Source: a virus. Taken from it: a stretch of 39,582 nt of DNA. This document shows, piece after piece, positions 6,070-12,886 of this stretch. How positions within the stretch are numbered: the first letter of the stretch is position 1; every line of letters begins with the position of its first letter. The position numbers and the translations under genes were made by a program. The stretch covers positions 1 to 39,582 of IMG/VR virus record IMGVR_UViG_3300009176_000022, one strand, 5' to 3'. Below the pieces are notes generated by a model. It ran no database searches. It was not told the origin of the DNA and saw only the letters and a list, made by a program, of their open reading frames with translations.

Positions 6070-8064
6070 ATGGGTCTGTTCGACTTCCTGGGGCCGCTCA
6101 ACGCCGGCAAGTGGCGCGGCTGGGACGCGCTCCCGTCGCCGGCGGCCGAGGCGAAAGCGGCGCCGACCGTACGCCCGCTCGCCATGTTCGGGCCGGGCGC
6201 CGTGTTCTACGACGCGGCGGCGTCAACGCGCTCGCTCGACCCGTCCGGGAGCTCGGCGGTCGAGGCATGTCTCGGCGTGCTCGCGGCGAGCGTCTCGGAG
6301 CCGCCGCTCGCACCGTACCGTCCCGGTCCGAAGGGGGGAGCCGAGCGGGTGCCGGCGCCGCTTCCGAACCTGAGCACGCTCTTAGCGCGGCCGAATCCGG
6401 CGCTCACGCTCGCGTCGATGCTCGCCTACGTGGCCGTCGCGACGCGAACCGACGGCAACGGCTACTGGCGAAAGATCCGCTCCGGCGATCCGGAGCGCGG
6501 CAACGTCGTCGAGCTCTGGCCGGTCTGCCCGTCACGGATCGAGCCGTTCACACGCCCGGGCTCGTCCGACTTTATCTCGGGGTACCGCTACACCGACGAG
6601 CACGGCCGCGCCGAGGAGCTGCCGACGGCGAACGTCGTCCACTTCCGGTACGGGATCGACCCGGCAGACCATCGGCTCGGCTACGCGCCGCTCCGCAAGC
6701 TGACAGCCGAGGTCTCGAGCGATCTTCAGGCGACGCGCTACGCCTCGCGCCTGCTCGCAAACCTCGCGATCAACGGGCTAACGCTGACCTTCGACAAGGA
6801 CGCGCCGCCGATCGACCAGGCGACCGCCGACGAATTGAAAGCGCGGATCGCCGCGGCGTACGGCGGCGAGAACGTGGGAGCGACGGCCGTGCTCTCGCCG
6901 GGCTCGACGCTGTCGGCGCTGGGATTCTCGCCCGAGCAGATGGACATGAAAACGCTGCACCGCGTCCCCGAGGAGCGAATCTCGGCGGTACTCGGCGTCC
7001 CGGCGATCGTCGCCGGGCTGGGAGCTGGGCTCGACCGCTCGACGTTTAGCAACTTCGAGGAAGCTCGCGAGGCGTTTACCGAGCTGACGCTGGTGCCGCT
7101 CTGGCGCGCGCTCGCGGCGACGTTGACGACGTCGCTCGTTCCGGACTTCACGAGCGAGCGCGCCGTGTTCGTCGACTTCGATACCTCGAACGTCCGAGCG
7201 CTCCAGGAGGATCAGGACAAGCTCGCGACGCGGCTCGTCACGCTCGTCGCCGGCGGCATCCTGACGGTCGACGAGGCGCGAGCGGAGCTTGACCGACCGC
7301 CGCTCCCGGCGGCAACCGCGCCGGCGTCGCTCCCGCCGGCCGCCGTACGAGCTCGCCCGTACGTCATGCGCCTGCCGTCGCGGAAAGCGGCCGAGGACCT
7401 GATCGCCGGGTACGACGACCTGCGCCAGGCGTCGCTCGCCGACTGGGAGCGCGAGCTTCGCGCGTTCTTCCGGGCGCAGGCCGCACGGGTCGCCGGCCGA
7501 GCTGCCGACGGCGAGCGGACCGCGTTCGCGTTGGTCCCGGAGTCGGAAGCCGTGCAGCTTCGAGCGACGCTCTCGCCGCTCCAGCTTGCGCTCCTCGACG
7601 ACCTCGTCCCGCTCGTCGTGACCGAGCTGGGGATCGCATTTCAACTCGACGATCCCGGCACACGTGACTACCTCCGCGCGGCGGGAGTGAATATCGGCGG
7701 GATCACCGAGACGACGCGCTCGGCCGTTCAGACGGCGCTCGTCGAGGGCCAGGCGGCCGGCGAGGGGATCGCAGATCTGGCGCGACGGCTCCGCTCGTTG
7801 CCGGCGTTCGACGCGGCGCGAGCCGCGCTGGTGGCGCGTACGGAGCTTGGCGTCGCTCAGAACACGGCCGCGCTCGCGGCGTACGGCGCGTCAGGTGTCG
7901 TCGTCGGGGTCCGCGTGCTCGACGGCGATAGCGACGCAGCATGCGCCGCGATGAACGGCCGTGTCTTCACGCTCGAGCAGCCGCCGGCCGCGCTCGAGCA
8001 CCCCCAGTGTGTCCGGGCATTTGCTCCATTGACCGACGTGGCCGACCTCGCGGCGTCGGCGTAA
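6070..8064 (+). CDS. Portal protein fused to MuF-like head morphogenesis domain
   Basis: A 664-residue protein. Residues about 1-400 are an HK97-type portal: 'AVEACLGVLAASVSEPPLAPYR', 'RTDGNGYWRK', 'VVHFRYGIDP', 'RLGYAPLRKLTAEV' and 'ERISAVLGVPAIVAGL'. After a linker near 410-440, residues about 540-660 match SPP1 gp7/Mu gpF head proteins: 'ARTELGVAQNTAALAAYGASGVV', 'VLDGDSDAACAAMNGRVF' and 'HPQCVRAFAPL'. These are usually two genes; here they are one frame. It starts at ATG 6070 after AGGGGG. The portal ring is the DNA entry and exit channel; MuF proteins sit inside the head and may be ejected. Confidence 0.9.
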   Translation: MGLFDFLGPLNAGKWRGWDALPSPAAEAKAAPTVRPLAMFGPGAVFYDAAASTRSLDPSGSSAVEACLGVLAASVSEPPLAPYRPGPKGGAERVPAPLPNLSTLLARPNPALTLASMLAYVAVATRTDGNGYWRKIRSGDPERGNVVELWPVCPSRIEPFTRPGSSDFISGYRYTDEHGRAEELPTANVVHFRYGIDPADHRLGYAPLRKLTAEVSSDLQATRYASRLLANLAINGLTLTFDKDAPPIDQATADELKARIAAAYGGENVGATAVLSPGSTLSALGFSPEQMDMKTLHRVPEERISAVLGVPAIVAGLGAGLDRSTFSNFEEAREAFTELTLVPLWRALAATLTTSLVPDFTSERAVFVDFDTSNVRALQEDQDKLATRLVTLVAGGILTVDEARAELDRPPLPAATAPASLPPAAVRARPYVMRLPSRKAAEDLIAGYDDLRQASLADWERELRAFFRAQAARVAGRAADGERTAFALVPESEAVQLRATLSPLQLALLDDLVPLVVTELGIAFQLDDPGTRDYLRAAGVNIGGITETTRSAVQTALVEGQAAGEGIADLARRLRSLPAFDAARAALVARTELGVAQNTAALAAYGASGVVVGVRVLDGDSDAACAAMNGRVFTLEQPPAALEHPQCVRAFAPLTDVADLAASA

Positions 8065-8077
8065 AGGAGGGGATGAT

Positions 8078-8305
8078 ATGGCGATCGTCGAGACACACGA
8101 GGCGCACACGCACGCGGTCAGGCGCGACCTGGCGGCGTTGCTCGTCGGCGCGGCGGCGGTGATCGTCGCGCTCGCGTTCCTGGTCTGGGTGCTCTGGCAG
8201 GTCGGCGCATCGGTCAAAGCGACGAGCTTCGACGCCGATGGCGTCCGCTGCTACAAGGGCGCATCCGAGATGGCGTGTCTCAAGACGGCCGAGCCGCCGC
8301 GATGA
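8078..8305 (+). CDS. Small single-span membrane protein
   Basis: A 75-residue protein from ATG 8078 with good upstream GGAGGGG. Residues about 20-43 form one strongly hydrophobic span ('LLVGAAAVIVALAFLVWVLW'), preceded by a His-rich polar N-terminus and followed by a domain with two Cys ('GVRCYKGASEMACLK'). The C-terminal half would lie on one side of the membrane and could form a disulfide. It overlaps the next glycosyltransferase start. Function unknown: possibly a membrane anchor or accessory for the glycosyltransferases, or a lysis-related protein. Confidence 0.7.
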   Translation: MAIVETHEAHTHAVRRDLAALLVGAAAVIVALAFLVWVLWQVGASVKATSFDADGVRCYKGASEMACLKTAEPPR

Positions 8306-8925
8306 GTCGCCCGCTGGTCTCGATTTTGACGCCGACCTGGGAACGGTCGGAGCTGCTCGCGGGCGCGATCGAGAACGTCAGAGCGCAGACCTATCGGCCC
8401 GTAGAACATGTGATCGTCTCGGACGGGCAGGGCGACCGCGCGACGTACGAGCTCGTCATGGCGGCGCTCTCGAGCGTGAGCGACGTGCCGATCCGCTACG
8501 TCGCGCTCGGGCGCAACTGGTCAAGCTTTCTAGTCGACTCGTTCTGCGCGGCGCCGACGACGGCCGCGATGCTGCTGGCGCAGGGGGAGTACCAGGCGTG
8601 GCTCGCGGACGACGAGCGCATGGACCCGGAGCACATCGAGCTTCTCGTCGCCCTGCTCGAGGCTAGAGGCGCCGACTTCGCGTACTCGCGGGTCCGTATG
8701 TGGATGAAGGGCACCGAGGGCTCGTCGTGGGTGATCGGCACCGATCCGCCGCGCTGCGGCCAGATTACGAACGTCGTCTACCGCGCCGAGGTCCTCCGGC
8801 ATGGCCTGTTCGCCTTCGGCGCCGGCGGCATCGGCGACTGGGCGACGATCAACCGCTGGATCAACGCCGGCGCGACCTGGGCATACCTTGACCGCGTGAC
8901 GCTCACGCACCGAGCGGATAGGTAG
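8302..8925 (+). CDS. Family 2 glycosyltransferase
   Basis: A 207-residue GT-A fold enzyme. The N-terminal signature is 'PLVSILTPTWERSELLAGAIENVRAQTYRPVEHVIVSDGQGD' (residues 4-45), and 'AWLADDERMDPEHIE' near 96-110 supplies the metal/nucleotide-binding acidic motif. The C-terminal part ('GGIGDWATINRWINAGATWAYLDRVTLTHR') closes the acceptor region. It is short but complete for a phage GT2. It starts in an ATGA overlap with the membrane gene and is followed by a Zn-finger gene and a second glycosyltransferase. In some actinobacterial phages glycosyltransferases decorate capsid or tail proteins; the target here is unknown. Confidence 0.88.
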   Translation: MSRPLVSILTPTWERSELLAGAIENVRAQTYRPVEHVIVSDGQGDRATYELVMAALSSVSDVPIRYVALGRNWSSFLVDSFCAAPTTAAMLLAQGEYQAWLADDERMDPEHIELLVALLEARGADFAYSRVRMWMKGTEGSSWVIGTDPPRCGQITNVVYRAEVLRHGLFAFGAGGIGDWATINRWINAGATWAYLDRVTLTHRADR

Positions 8926-8934
8926 GAGGTCATC

Positions 8935-9105
8935 ATGACGACCGAACCGAACCGAGAGACCGAGACGGCCGACGCGCCGGCCGACGAGCAGCGGCGCTGC
9001 GGGTGCGGGCGGGAGCTCCGCCAGCCGGGCGCGGGCTCGGAGACGCTCACCTGTATCGGCTGCGACCAGCCAGAAGCGGCGTGCGCGTGCGGCCCGAACG
9101 ACTGA
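8935..9105 (+). CDS. Small Cys-rich (zinc-binding) protein
   Basis: A 56-residue frame from ATG 8935 with an excellent ribosome site (TAGGAGGT, 5 bases before ATCATG). The first 20 residues are acidic and Pro/Thr/Glu-rich; the rest has cysteine pairs 'RRCGCGREL', 'TCIGCDQ' and 'ACACG' that look like a small zinc ribbon. It overlaps the start of the next glycosyltransferase by 25 bases in another frame. No function can be assigned. Confidence 0.65.
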   Translation: MTTEPNRETETADAPADEQRRCGCGRELRQPGAGSETLTCIGCDQPEAACACGPND

Positions 9106-10214
9106 CCGGGCCGAACCTGCTCGCGCTCGTCGGCGATCGGAACGGGCCCGCGCTCTGGAGAGTACTTCAGCCGTTCACGGCGCTCGAGCGTCGCGGCTAC
9201 GCTTGCGGCTGGGACTCGATCGGCAATCCGGCATTGACGGATGCGTTCGCGGCGCGGTTCGACGGGCTGATTATCGCTCGGATGTCCTGGCCGCCGGCGT
9301 TCCGCGACCGCGCTCGAAGATGGTTCGACTTAGCTAGAGCGCGGCGGCAGCTCGTCGTGTTCGAGACCGACGACGACATCCTGACAACCGCCATGACGCG
9401 GCACGCGCTCGGCTCCGGGCTCGGACACGGCAAGACCCTGCACCAGCTCGAGGAGGAGCGGCACGATACGCTCTGGGCTATGCGGCAGTGTGACGGTGTG
9501 ACGGTCTCGACCGAGACGTTAGCGGCGCGCGTCCGCGCGTACACGGATAGGCCCGTGATCGTCGTCCCCAATGCGATCGACGTGCCGTGGTTCCGGAGCG
9601 TCGTACGACGCGCTCAGACGCGCTCAGCGCACTCTCCGCCAGCCGCGCACGTCACGATCGGCTGGGTCGGCGGCCAGCGCGACGAGGCCGACCTTGACGC
9701 GGTCGCCGACGCCTGGCGGCGGATCGCTCAACGCTACCCGAGCGTCCGCTTCGTCGTCGCCGGGCACCGCTCGGCCAGGCTGACCTCTGCCGTCCCGGCC
9801 GAGCGGCTGACGTTCCGTCCGTGGGTGCCGATCGAGCGCTACCCCGAGAGCTTCGCCGGGATCGATATCGGCATAGCGGCGGTCGCGCCGTCGCTGTTCA
9901 ACGCGGCAAAGAGCGAGATCAAGGCGTACGAGTATGCCGTCGGCGGCTCTGCCGTCATAGCGTCGCCGTGCCTGTACGGCGAGATCGTCGAGCATGGAAA
10001 GACGGGCTATCTCGCGGAGACGGCCGACGAGTGGACGGACGCGCTCGTCGACCTGCTGGAGCGGCCGGCGCATCGCGCGATCTTCGCTCGGCGGCTGCTC
10101 CGCGTCGTCGAGCGTGAGCATGCCCTGAGCGACAACCTGTACCGCTGGCCTGAGGCGTGGCGCTCGATCGCCGCGAGCGCGGGGGTGACCTATGGCCGCG
10201 TCGTCATGGCGTGA
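9081..10214 (+). CDS. GT4-type (family 1) glycosyltransferase
   Basis: About 377 residues from GTG 9081 (GTG 9087 is also possible; the longer frame from 9003 lies inside the Zn-finger gene). It has the GT-B C-terminal half: 'VIVVPNAIDVPWF', 'IGWVGGQRDEADL', 'RFVVAGHR', 'VPIERYPESFAGIDIGIAAV', and the nucleotide-sugar site 'KSEIKAYEYAVGGSAVIAS' followed by 'YGEIVEHGKTGYLAE'. It resembles glycosyl_transf_1 proteins. With the GT2 gene just upstream it forms a two-step glycosylation pair placed next to portal/head genes. Substrates are unknown; virion protein, surface glycan or modified DNA are all possible. Confidence 0.88.
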   Translation: MRVRPERLTGPNLLALVGDRNGPALWRVLQPFTALERRGYACGWDSIGNPALTDAFAARFDGLIIARMSWPPAFRDRARRWFDLARARRQLVVFETDDDILTTAMTRHALGSGLGHGKTLHQLEEERHDTLWAMRQCDGVTVSTETLAARVRAYTDRPVIVVPNAIDVPWFRSVVRRAQTRSAHSPPAAHVTIGWVGGQRDEADLDAVADAWRRIAQRYPSVRFVVAGHRSARLTSAVPAERLTFRPWVPIERYPESFAGIDIGIAAVAPSLFNAAKSEIKAYEYAVGGSAVIASPCLYGEIVEHGKTGYLAETADEWTDALVDLLERPAHRAIFARRLLRVVEREHALSDNLYRWPEAWRSIAASAGVTYGRVVMA

Positions 10215-10383
10215 GCCCGAGCCGAGCGCGGCTGATGCGAAGGCGCCGCCGAGAGACGCGCGCTGCGCTGCCTGCGGCGGCTGGATCGTGAGTGTTCCGT
10301 CCGGGACGACCTGGGCGACTGGCCGCTGTGGGAATCGCCGCTGCCGACTCTACAACGCGAAGCAGCGGTTCAGCTTCCGCTAG
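10192..10383 (+). CDS. Small zinc-finger (Com-like) protein
   Basis: A 63-residue protein starting at ATG 10192, inside the end of the glycosyltransferase gene. Two Cys pairs, 'CAACGGWI' and 'GRCGNRRCRLYN', have the spacing of the short zinc fingers seen in Mu Com-like proteins ('C-x2-C ... C-x4-C-x3-N'). Its 3' end overlaps the 3' end of the minus-strand HTH gene by 14 bases, a convergent arrangement. It may bind RNA or DNA. Role unproven. Confidence 0.65.
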   Translation: MAASSWREPEPSAADAKAPPRDARCAACGGWIVSVPSGTTWATGRCGNRRCRLYNAKQRFSFR

Positions 10384-10564
10384 TCGTTCCGTGGTCGCGC
10401 TCGCAGAGCAAGCCGCGCAGCGCCAGGGCGACCACTCTGGGGATGGGCTCCTTGCCGCGCTCCCACTTATTGACCGTCACGGGGTGCACGCCGAGCAGCT
10501 CCGCGAGGGCCGTTTGGGTCACAGCGAGCTGATGCCGCCGTCGAGCGAAGGTTGTCGGTTCCAT
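10370..10564 (-). CDS. Cro/C1-type HTH repressor of the island switch
   Basis: A 64-residue minus-strand protein that is almost only a helix-turn-helix: 'ARRRHQLAVTQTALAELLGVHPVTVNKWERGKEPIPRVVALALRGLL'. The 'V-N-K-W-E-R-G' and 'T-Q-x-x-L-A-E-L-L-G-V' positions are diagnostic of XRE-family proteins. It is transcribed away from a strong plus-strand promoter, with three similar palindromes in between (10574-10631). It most likely represses that promoter and its own. No cleavage domain is present, so induction would need another trigger. Confidence 0.85.
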   Translation of the reverse strand: MEPTTFARRRHQLAVTQTALAELLGVHPVTVNKWERGKEPIPRVVALALRGLLCERDHGTTSGS

Positions 10565-10573
10565 GCTCCGATT

Positions 10574-10631
10574 CTAGCATATCGCTAGCAATGCTAGTGA
10601 ATTACTTGACACGGACTTAGCGTCATGCTAA
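10574..10631. promoter_or_regulatory. Three palindromic operators of the island switch
   Basis: Three related palindromes lie between the divergent genes: CTAGC-N5-GCTAG at 10574-10588, CTAGC-N3-GCTAG at 10585-10597 and TTAGC-N5-GCTAA at 10617-10631. The first two overlap each other and cover the minus-strand promoter region (a TAGAAT -10 candidate ends near 10571). The third sits between the -35 and -10 of the plus-strand promoter. They are the expected binding sites of the adjacent HTH protein. Confidence 0.8.
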
Positions 10632-10634
10632 TAT
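10606..10634 (+). promoter_or_regulatory. Strong sigma-70-type promoter
   Basis: Consensus -35 TTGACA (10606-10611), a 17-base spacer and -10 TAATAT (10629-10634). It points into the gene at 10679 and the following island genes. The third operator palindrome covers the spacer and -10 element, so repression by occlusion is likely. The region is AT-rich compared with its surroundings. Confidence 0.88.
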
Positions 10635-10678
10635 ATGAGTGTGAGGCGAGACGCCCACGGAGCACGGGAGCAGGGATC

Positions 10679-10861
10679 ATGACCGTTCAGGATTGCGGGT
10701 GCATCGTCTTCCACAGCCGAGAGGGCTGGGACCACGTCCAGCAGTGCGATGGGTGCAAGCGAGCATTCCGTCAGAAGCGCGCCGCTCAGATGCCACATGA
10801 GTCGTGGTGCGCGGCGCCATTCAATGTCTGCTCCTGCGACTTCGACGGCATCCGCTACTAA
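10679..10861 (+). CDS. Small Cys-rich protein, first gene of the switched operon
   Basis: A 60-residue protein starting at ATG 10679, about 45 bases after the -10 element. It has Cys/His pairs 'CGCIVFH', 'CDGCKRAF', 'CAAPFNVCSC', consistent with one or two small zinc sites. Frames starting further upstream would begin inside the promoter. Expressed from the repressible promoter, it could be a regulatory or host-takeover protein; no homologous family is recognised. Confidence 0.65.
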   Translation: MTVQDCGCIVFHSREGWDHVQQCDGCKRAFRQKRAAQMPHESWCAAPFNVCSCDFDGIRY

Positions 10862-10911
10862 GCAACGAAACGGCCCGCCCGGCGATGCAAGCGCCGAGCG
10901 GACCTGCACCA

Positions 10912-10927
10912 CTGAAGGAGGATCTTC
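10912..10927 (+). promoter_or_regulatory. Ribosome-binding site in a small hairpin loop
   Basis: TGAAG-GAGGAT-CTTCA: a 5-bp inverted repeat places the GGAGGA ribosome site in the loop, just before ATG 10929. Upstream, 10873-10902 is a GC-rich imperfect hairpin. This 67-base leader may tune translation of the following gene. Confidence 0.5.
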
Positions 10928-10928
10928 A

Positions 10929-11081
10929 ATGGCACCGACCTATCGTACCTCCGCCGCCGAGTACGCGGCGATTCACGCGGCGGTTTGCCGCGCCCGGCGG
11001 AGCGGCCTCGCCTGCGGCACCTGCTCCGAGCTCGACGAGCGCGCGGCGCGCTCGGCCGTGCGGCTCGCGGAGGCGGCGTGA
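10929..11081 (+). CDS. Very small hypothetical protein
   Basis: A 50-residue frame from ATG 10929 with a very strong ribosome site (AAGGAGGA). The protein is Ala/Arg-rich and helical, with one CxxC pair ('LACGTCSEL'). Its stop overlaps the next ATG by one base (TGATG). Small proteins of this type are common in phage early operons; no function can be given. Confidence 0.6.
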   Translation: MAPTYRTSAAEYAAIHAAVCRARRSGLACGTCSELDERAARSAVRLAEAA

Positions 11082-11293
11082 TGGAGTACGCATTGTCGCC
11101 GTCTCGGCGGTTCGCGGTCGTCATCGGCCGCGTCCGCTACTCGGTCGCTCGCCAGGAGGGCGGCGTCTACTCCGGCCCGTGCTGCGACGACTGCGCGGGA
11201 ACGTTCTTCGACGTTGAGCACTGGTCTGCCTGGTGTGTGATCTGCCAGGACTGCGGCCGCCGCTACGCCGCCAGCTACGAGCGGAGGGCGTGA
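11081..11293 (+). CDS. Small Cys-rich hypothetical protein
   Basis: A 70-residue protein starting at the TGATG junction. An N-terminal beta-like stretch ('RRFAVVIGRVRYSVARQEGGVYSG') is followed by 'PCCDDCAGTFF' and 'WCVICQDCGRRY', two probable zinc knuckles of four Cys in total plus extra Cys. It is coupled to both neighbours by one-base overlaps. Possibly nucleic-acid binding; unproven. Confidence 0.62.
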   Translation: MEYALSPSRRFAVVIGRVRYSVARQEGGVYSGPCCDDCAGTFFDVEHWSAWCVICQDCGRRYAASYERRA

Positions 11294-11718
11294 TGGCGAT
11301 GGACTCGCTCTCCTCGACGTTCACGGGGCGCGTGGCCCACGTGAATGCAAAGGGGCTGAAGCTCGAAGGTCACGAGTCGTGGATGAACGTGAGCCGCTTC
11401 GCCGTCGGCGTCGTGATTCCCGAGAAGGGCGCGGCGGTCACCGTCACGCTCGACAAGGGCGGCTTTATCCGCGCGGTCGCTCCGGCCGACGGAGCGGAGC
11501 CGCCGACGCCGGCGCCGCTGCCGGTCGCCGGCGGCTCGTCGGGTCCATCAGACAAGGATCGGACCATTACGCGGCTCGCCGTGCTCAAGGCCGCGGCCGA
11601 GTTCGCGGCGAGCCGAAGCGCGCTGAAATCGGGCGAGGTCTTGAAGATCGCCGAAAGTTGGGAGCGCTGGGTGCTCCGATCAGACGATCCTAGCGATGAC
11701 CTGGAGGAGGCGTTCTGA
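11293..11718 (+). CDS. Phage OB-fold-like protein (possible ssDNA-binding)
   Basis: A 141-residue protein. Residues 10-60 look like a short OB-type beta barrel ('FTGRVAHVNAKGLKLEGHESWMNVSRF', 'KGAAVTVTLDKGGFIRAV'). A Pro/Gly linker follows at about 60-85, then a helical tail ('KDRTITRLAVLKAAAEFAASR', 'SGEVLKIAESWERWVL'). This order is seen in many phage proteins near recombination genes and annotated as unknown or ssDNA-binding. Here it sits with an adenine methylase rather than beside RecT. ATG 11299 is an alternative start. Function is an inference. Confidence 0.6.
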   Translation: MAMDSLSSTFTGRVAHVNAKGLKLEGHESWMNVSRFAVGVVIPEKGAAVTVTLDKGGFIRAVAPADGAEPPTPAPLPVAGGSSGPSDKDRTITRLAVLKAAAEFAASRSALKSGEVLKIAESWERWVLRSDDPSDDLEEAF

Positions 11719-11725
11719 TCGCGGC

Positions 11726-11750
11726 GCGGGCCGGCGCTGTGCCGGCCCGC
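11726..11750 (+). terminator. GC-rich hairpin, possible terminator
   Basis: Perfect 10-bp arms (11726-11735 and 11741-11750) around a 5-base loop, directly after the stop at 11718. It is followed 10 bases later by ATTTT rather than by an immediate T run, so termination may be weak. It could instead be a leader hairpin for the methylase gene. Confidence 0.5.
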
Positions 11751-11788
11751 CATAGCTGGGATTTTGTCGGGCATACACTGGAGGAGCT

Positions 11789-12346
11789 GTGCAGCGGTAC
11801 GGAACGATCGTGGCCGATCCGCCGTGGGAGTACGCGGAGGGCTGGCCCGGCTGGGGCACGCGGCGCCCGCTACCCTACGCAGCGATGACACTGGACGAGA
11901 TCATGGCCTTGCCGGTCGGGGACTGGGCCGCGCGTGAGGGCTATCTGTTCCTCTGGACAACGAATCGCTACCTGGAAGCCGCCTTCCGGGTCGCCCGCGC
12001 CTGGACGTTCACGCCGCGCCAGGTTCTGACGTGGTGCAAGCCGCCGATGGGGAAGGGGCCGGGCGGCATGTTCGCCACGACGACCGAATTCGTCCTCGTG
12101 GCTCAGCGCATCAACCCAGGCACGAACGCGCACGGCCCACGGACGCGCGGGGAGCGCATCCCAACCTCGTGGTTCCAGTGGTCCCGAGGCCGACACTCGC
12201 AGAAGCCGGCCGCGTTCCTGGACATGGTCGAGGCAGTGAGCCCAGGCCCATACCTGGAGCTGTTCGCCCGACCGCCTCATCGCCTCGGATGGGATGTCTG
12301 GGGTGCGGAGTCGGCCAATACCATCGACCTGACGCGACCGGCCTGA
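11789..12346 (+). CDS. MT-A70-family adenine N6 methyltransferase
   Basis: A 185-residue enzyme starting at GTG 11789 after GGAGGAGCT. The catalytic motif 'ADPPWEY' is at residues 9-15. 'AAMTLDEIMALPV', 'GYLFLWTTNRYLEAAFRVARAW', 'QVLTWCKP', 'TTEFVLVAQR', 'HSQKPAAFLDMVEAVSPGPYLELFAR' and 'GWDVWG' are all in the order expected for MT-A70. Length fits stand-alone phage members. It should transfer methyl from SAM to N6 of adenine in DNA and could protect phage DNA. No cognate restriction enzyme is adjacent. Confidence 0.93.
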   Translation: MQRYGTIVADPPWEYAEGWPGWGTRRPLPYAAMTLDEIMALPVGDWAAREGYLFLWTTNRYLEAAFRVARAWTFTPRQVLTWCKPPMGKGPGGMFATTTEFVLVAQRINPGTNAHGPRTRGERIPTSWFQWSRGRHSQKPAAFLDMVEAVSPGPYLELFARPPHRLGWDVWGAESANTIDLTRPA

Positions 12347-12373
12347 AACGGTCGATTCGGGCTGACTCGGAGC

Positions 12374-12601
12374 GTGGCTGTTGATCTTCAGCCTGTCCCT
12401 GGACTGGTCTGTGGTCAGACCTATCACAACGCCGACTCCGAGGCCCGCCTGCCGTCTTTGCGCCAGGGTGAGGAGCCGAGCTACGGCGGCTGCGGTCAGA
12501 TGATGGCCTGGGTCCACACGTACCGCTGTCGTCAGTGCGGGCGCTGGATGCATGGCGAGTGCCTGGATCGCCATTTTGATGGCAACCAGGAGAGTGACTG
12601 A
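12374..12601 (+). CDS. Small zinc-finger protein
   Basis: A 75-residue frame from GTG 12374 preceded by GGAG. The C-terminal half carries 'GGCGQMMAWVHTYRCRQCGRW' and 'MHGECLDRHF', a Cys/His pattern like a small treble-clef or RING-like knuckle. The N-terminal third has no recognised feature. The start is not certain. It is flanked by other small Cys-rich genes of the island. Confidence 0.5.
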   Translation: MAVDLQPVPGLVCGQTYHNADSEARLPSLRQGEEPSYGGCGQMMAWVHTYRCRQCGRWMHGECLDRHFDGNQESD

Positions 12602-12627
12602 CATAGCTTTCCCAGGAAGGATGAGCC

Positions 12628-12807
12628 TTGACACGCTGCACATTCGACCCGAACACGCTCGTTGGCGTGCCGATGGGGATGTTCCACTGCCCGTCATGTG
12701 GCTGCATGGTGTTGGCGGGCATGGAGCATGTCCCCTGCGACCTGAGTTGTGACGAGGCCGACGACAACGACCGCGCGGCCTGGGATATGGCTGCGGGTAC
12801 GGAGTGA
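12628..12807 (+). CDS. Small Cys-rich protein with TTG start
   Basis: A 59-residue frame beginning at TTG 12628, seven bases after AGGAAGGA. The protein has 'FHCPSCGCMVLAGMEHVPCDLSC' near its middle, a CxxC zinc ribbon of the sort common in phage small proteins ('G-M-F-H-C-P-x-C-G-x-M-x-x-A-G'), and an acidic tail. The frame is supported by this recognisable motif rather than by length. It overlaps spurious frames in the same region. Confidence 0.6.
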   Translation: MTRCTFDPNTLVGVPMGMFHCPSCGCMVLAGMEHVPCDLSCDEADDNDRAAWDMAAGTE

Positions 12808-12886
12808 CGACTCGGAGAGAGCCCGACGTAATCAGCGATCTCTCCGCCGCATCGAAACCGCAATCCGCATCAAGGGAGACTGTTCC

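Noticed and set aside
12627-12639. 13-base match CTTGACACGCTGC to the plus immunity promoter at 32101-32113
   Set aside because: It falls on a TTG start codon with no -10 element at the right distance; matches of this length occur by chance in a genome of this size.
12552-12752. 66-codon frame between two small Cys-rich genes
   Set aside because: It overlaps two frames that carry clear zinc motifs and has no motif of its own.
12749-12886. N-terminal extension of the secreted protein from GTG 12749
   Set aside because: It adds an Arg/Thr-rich segment before a clear signal peptide; GTG 12887 fits better.
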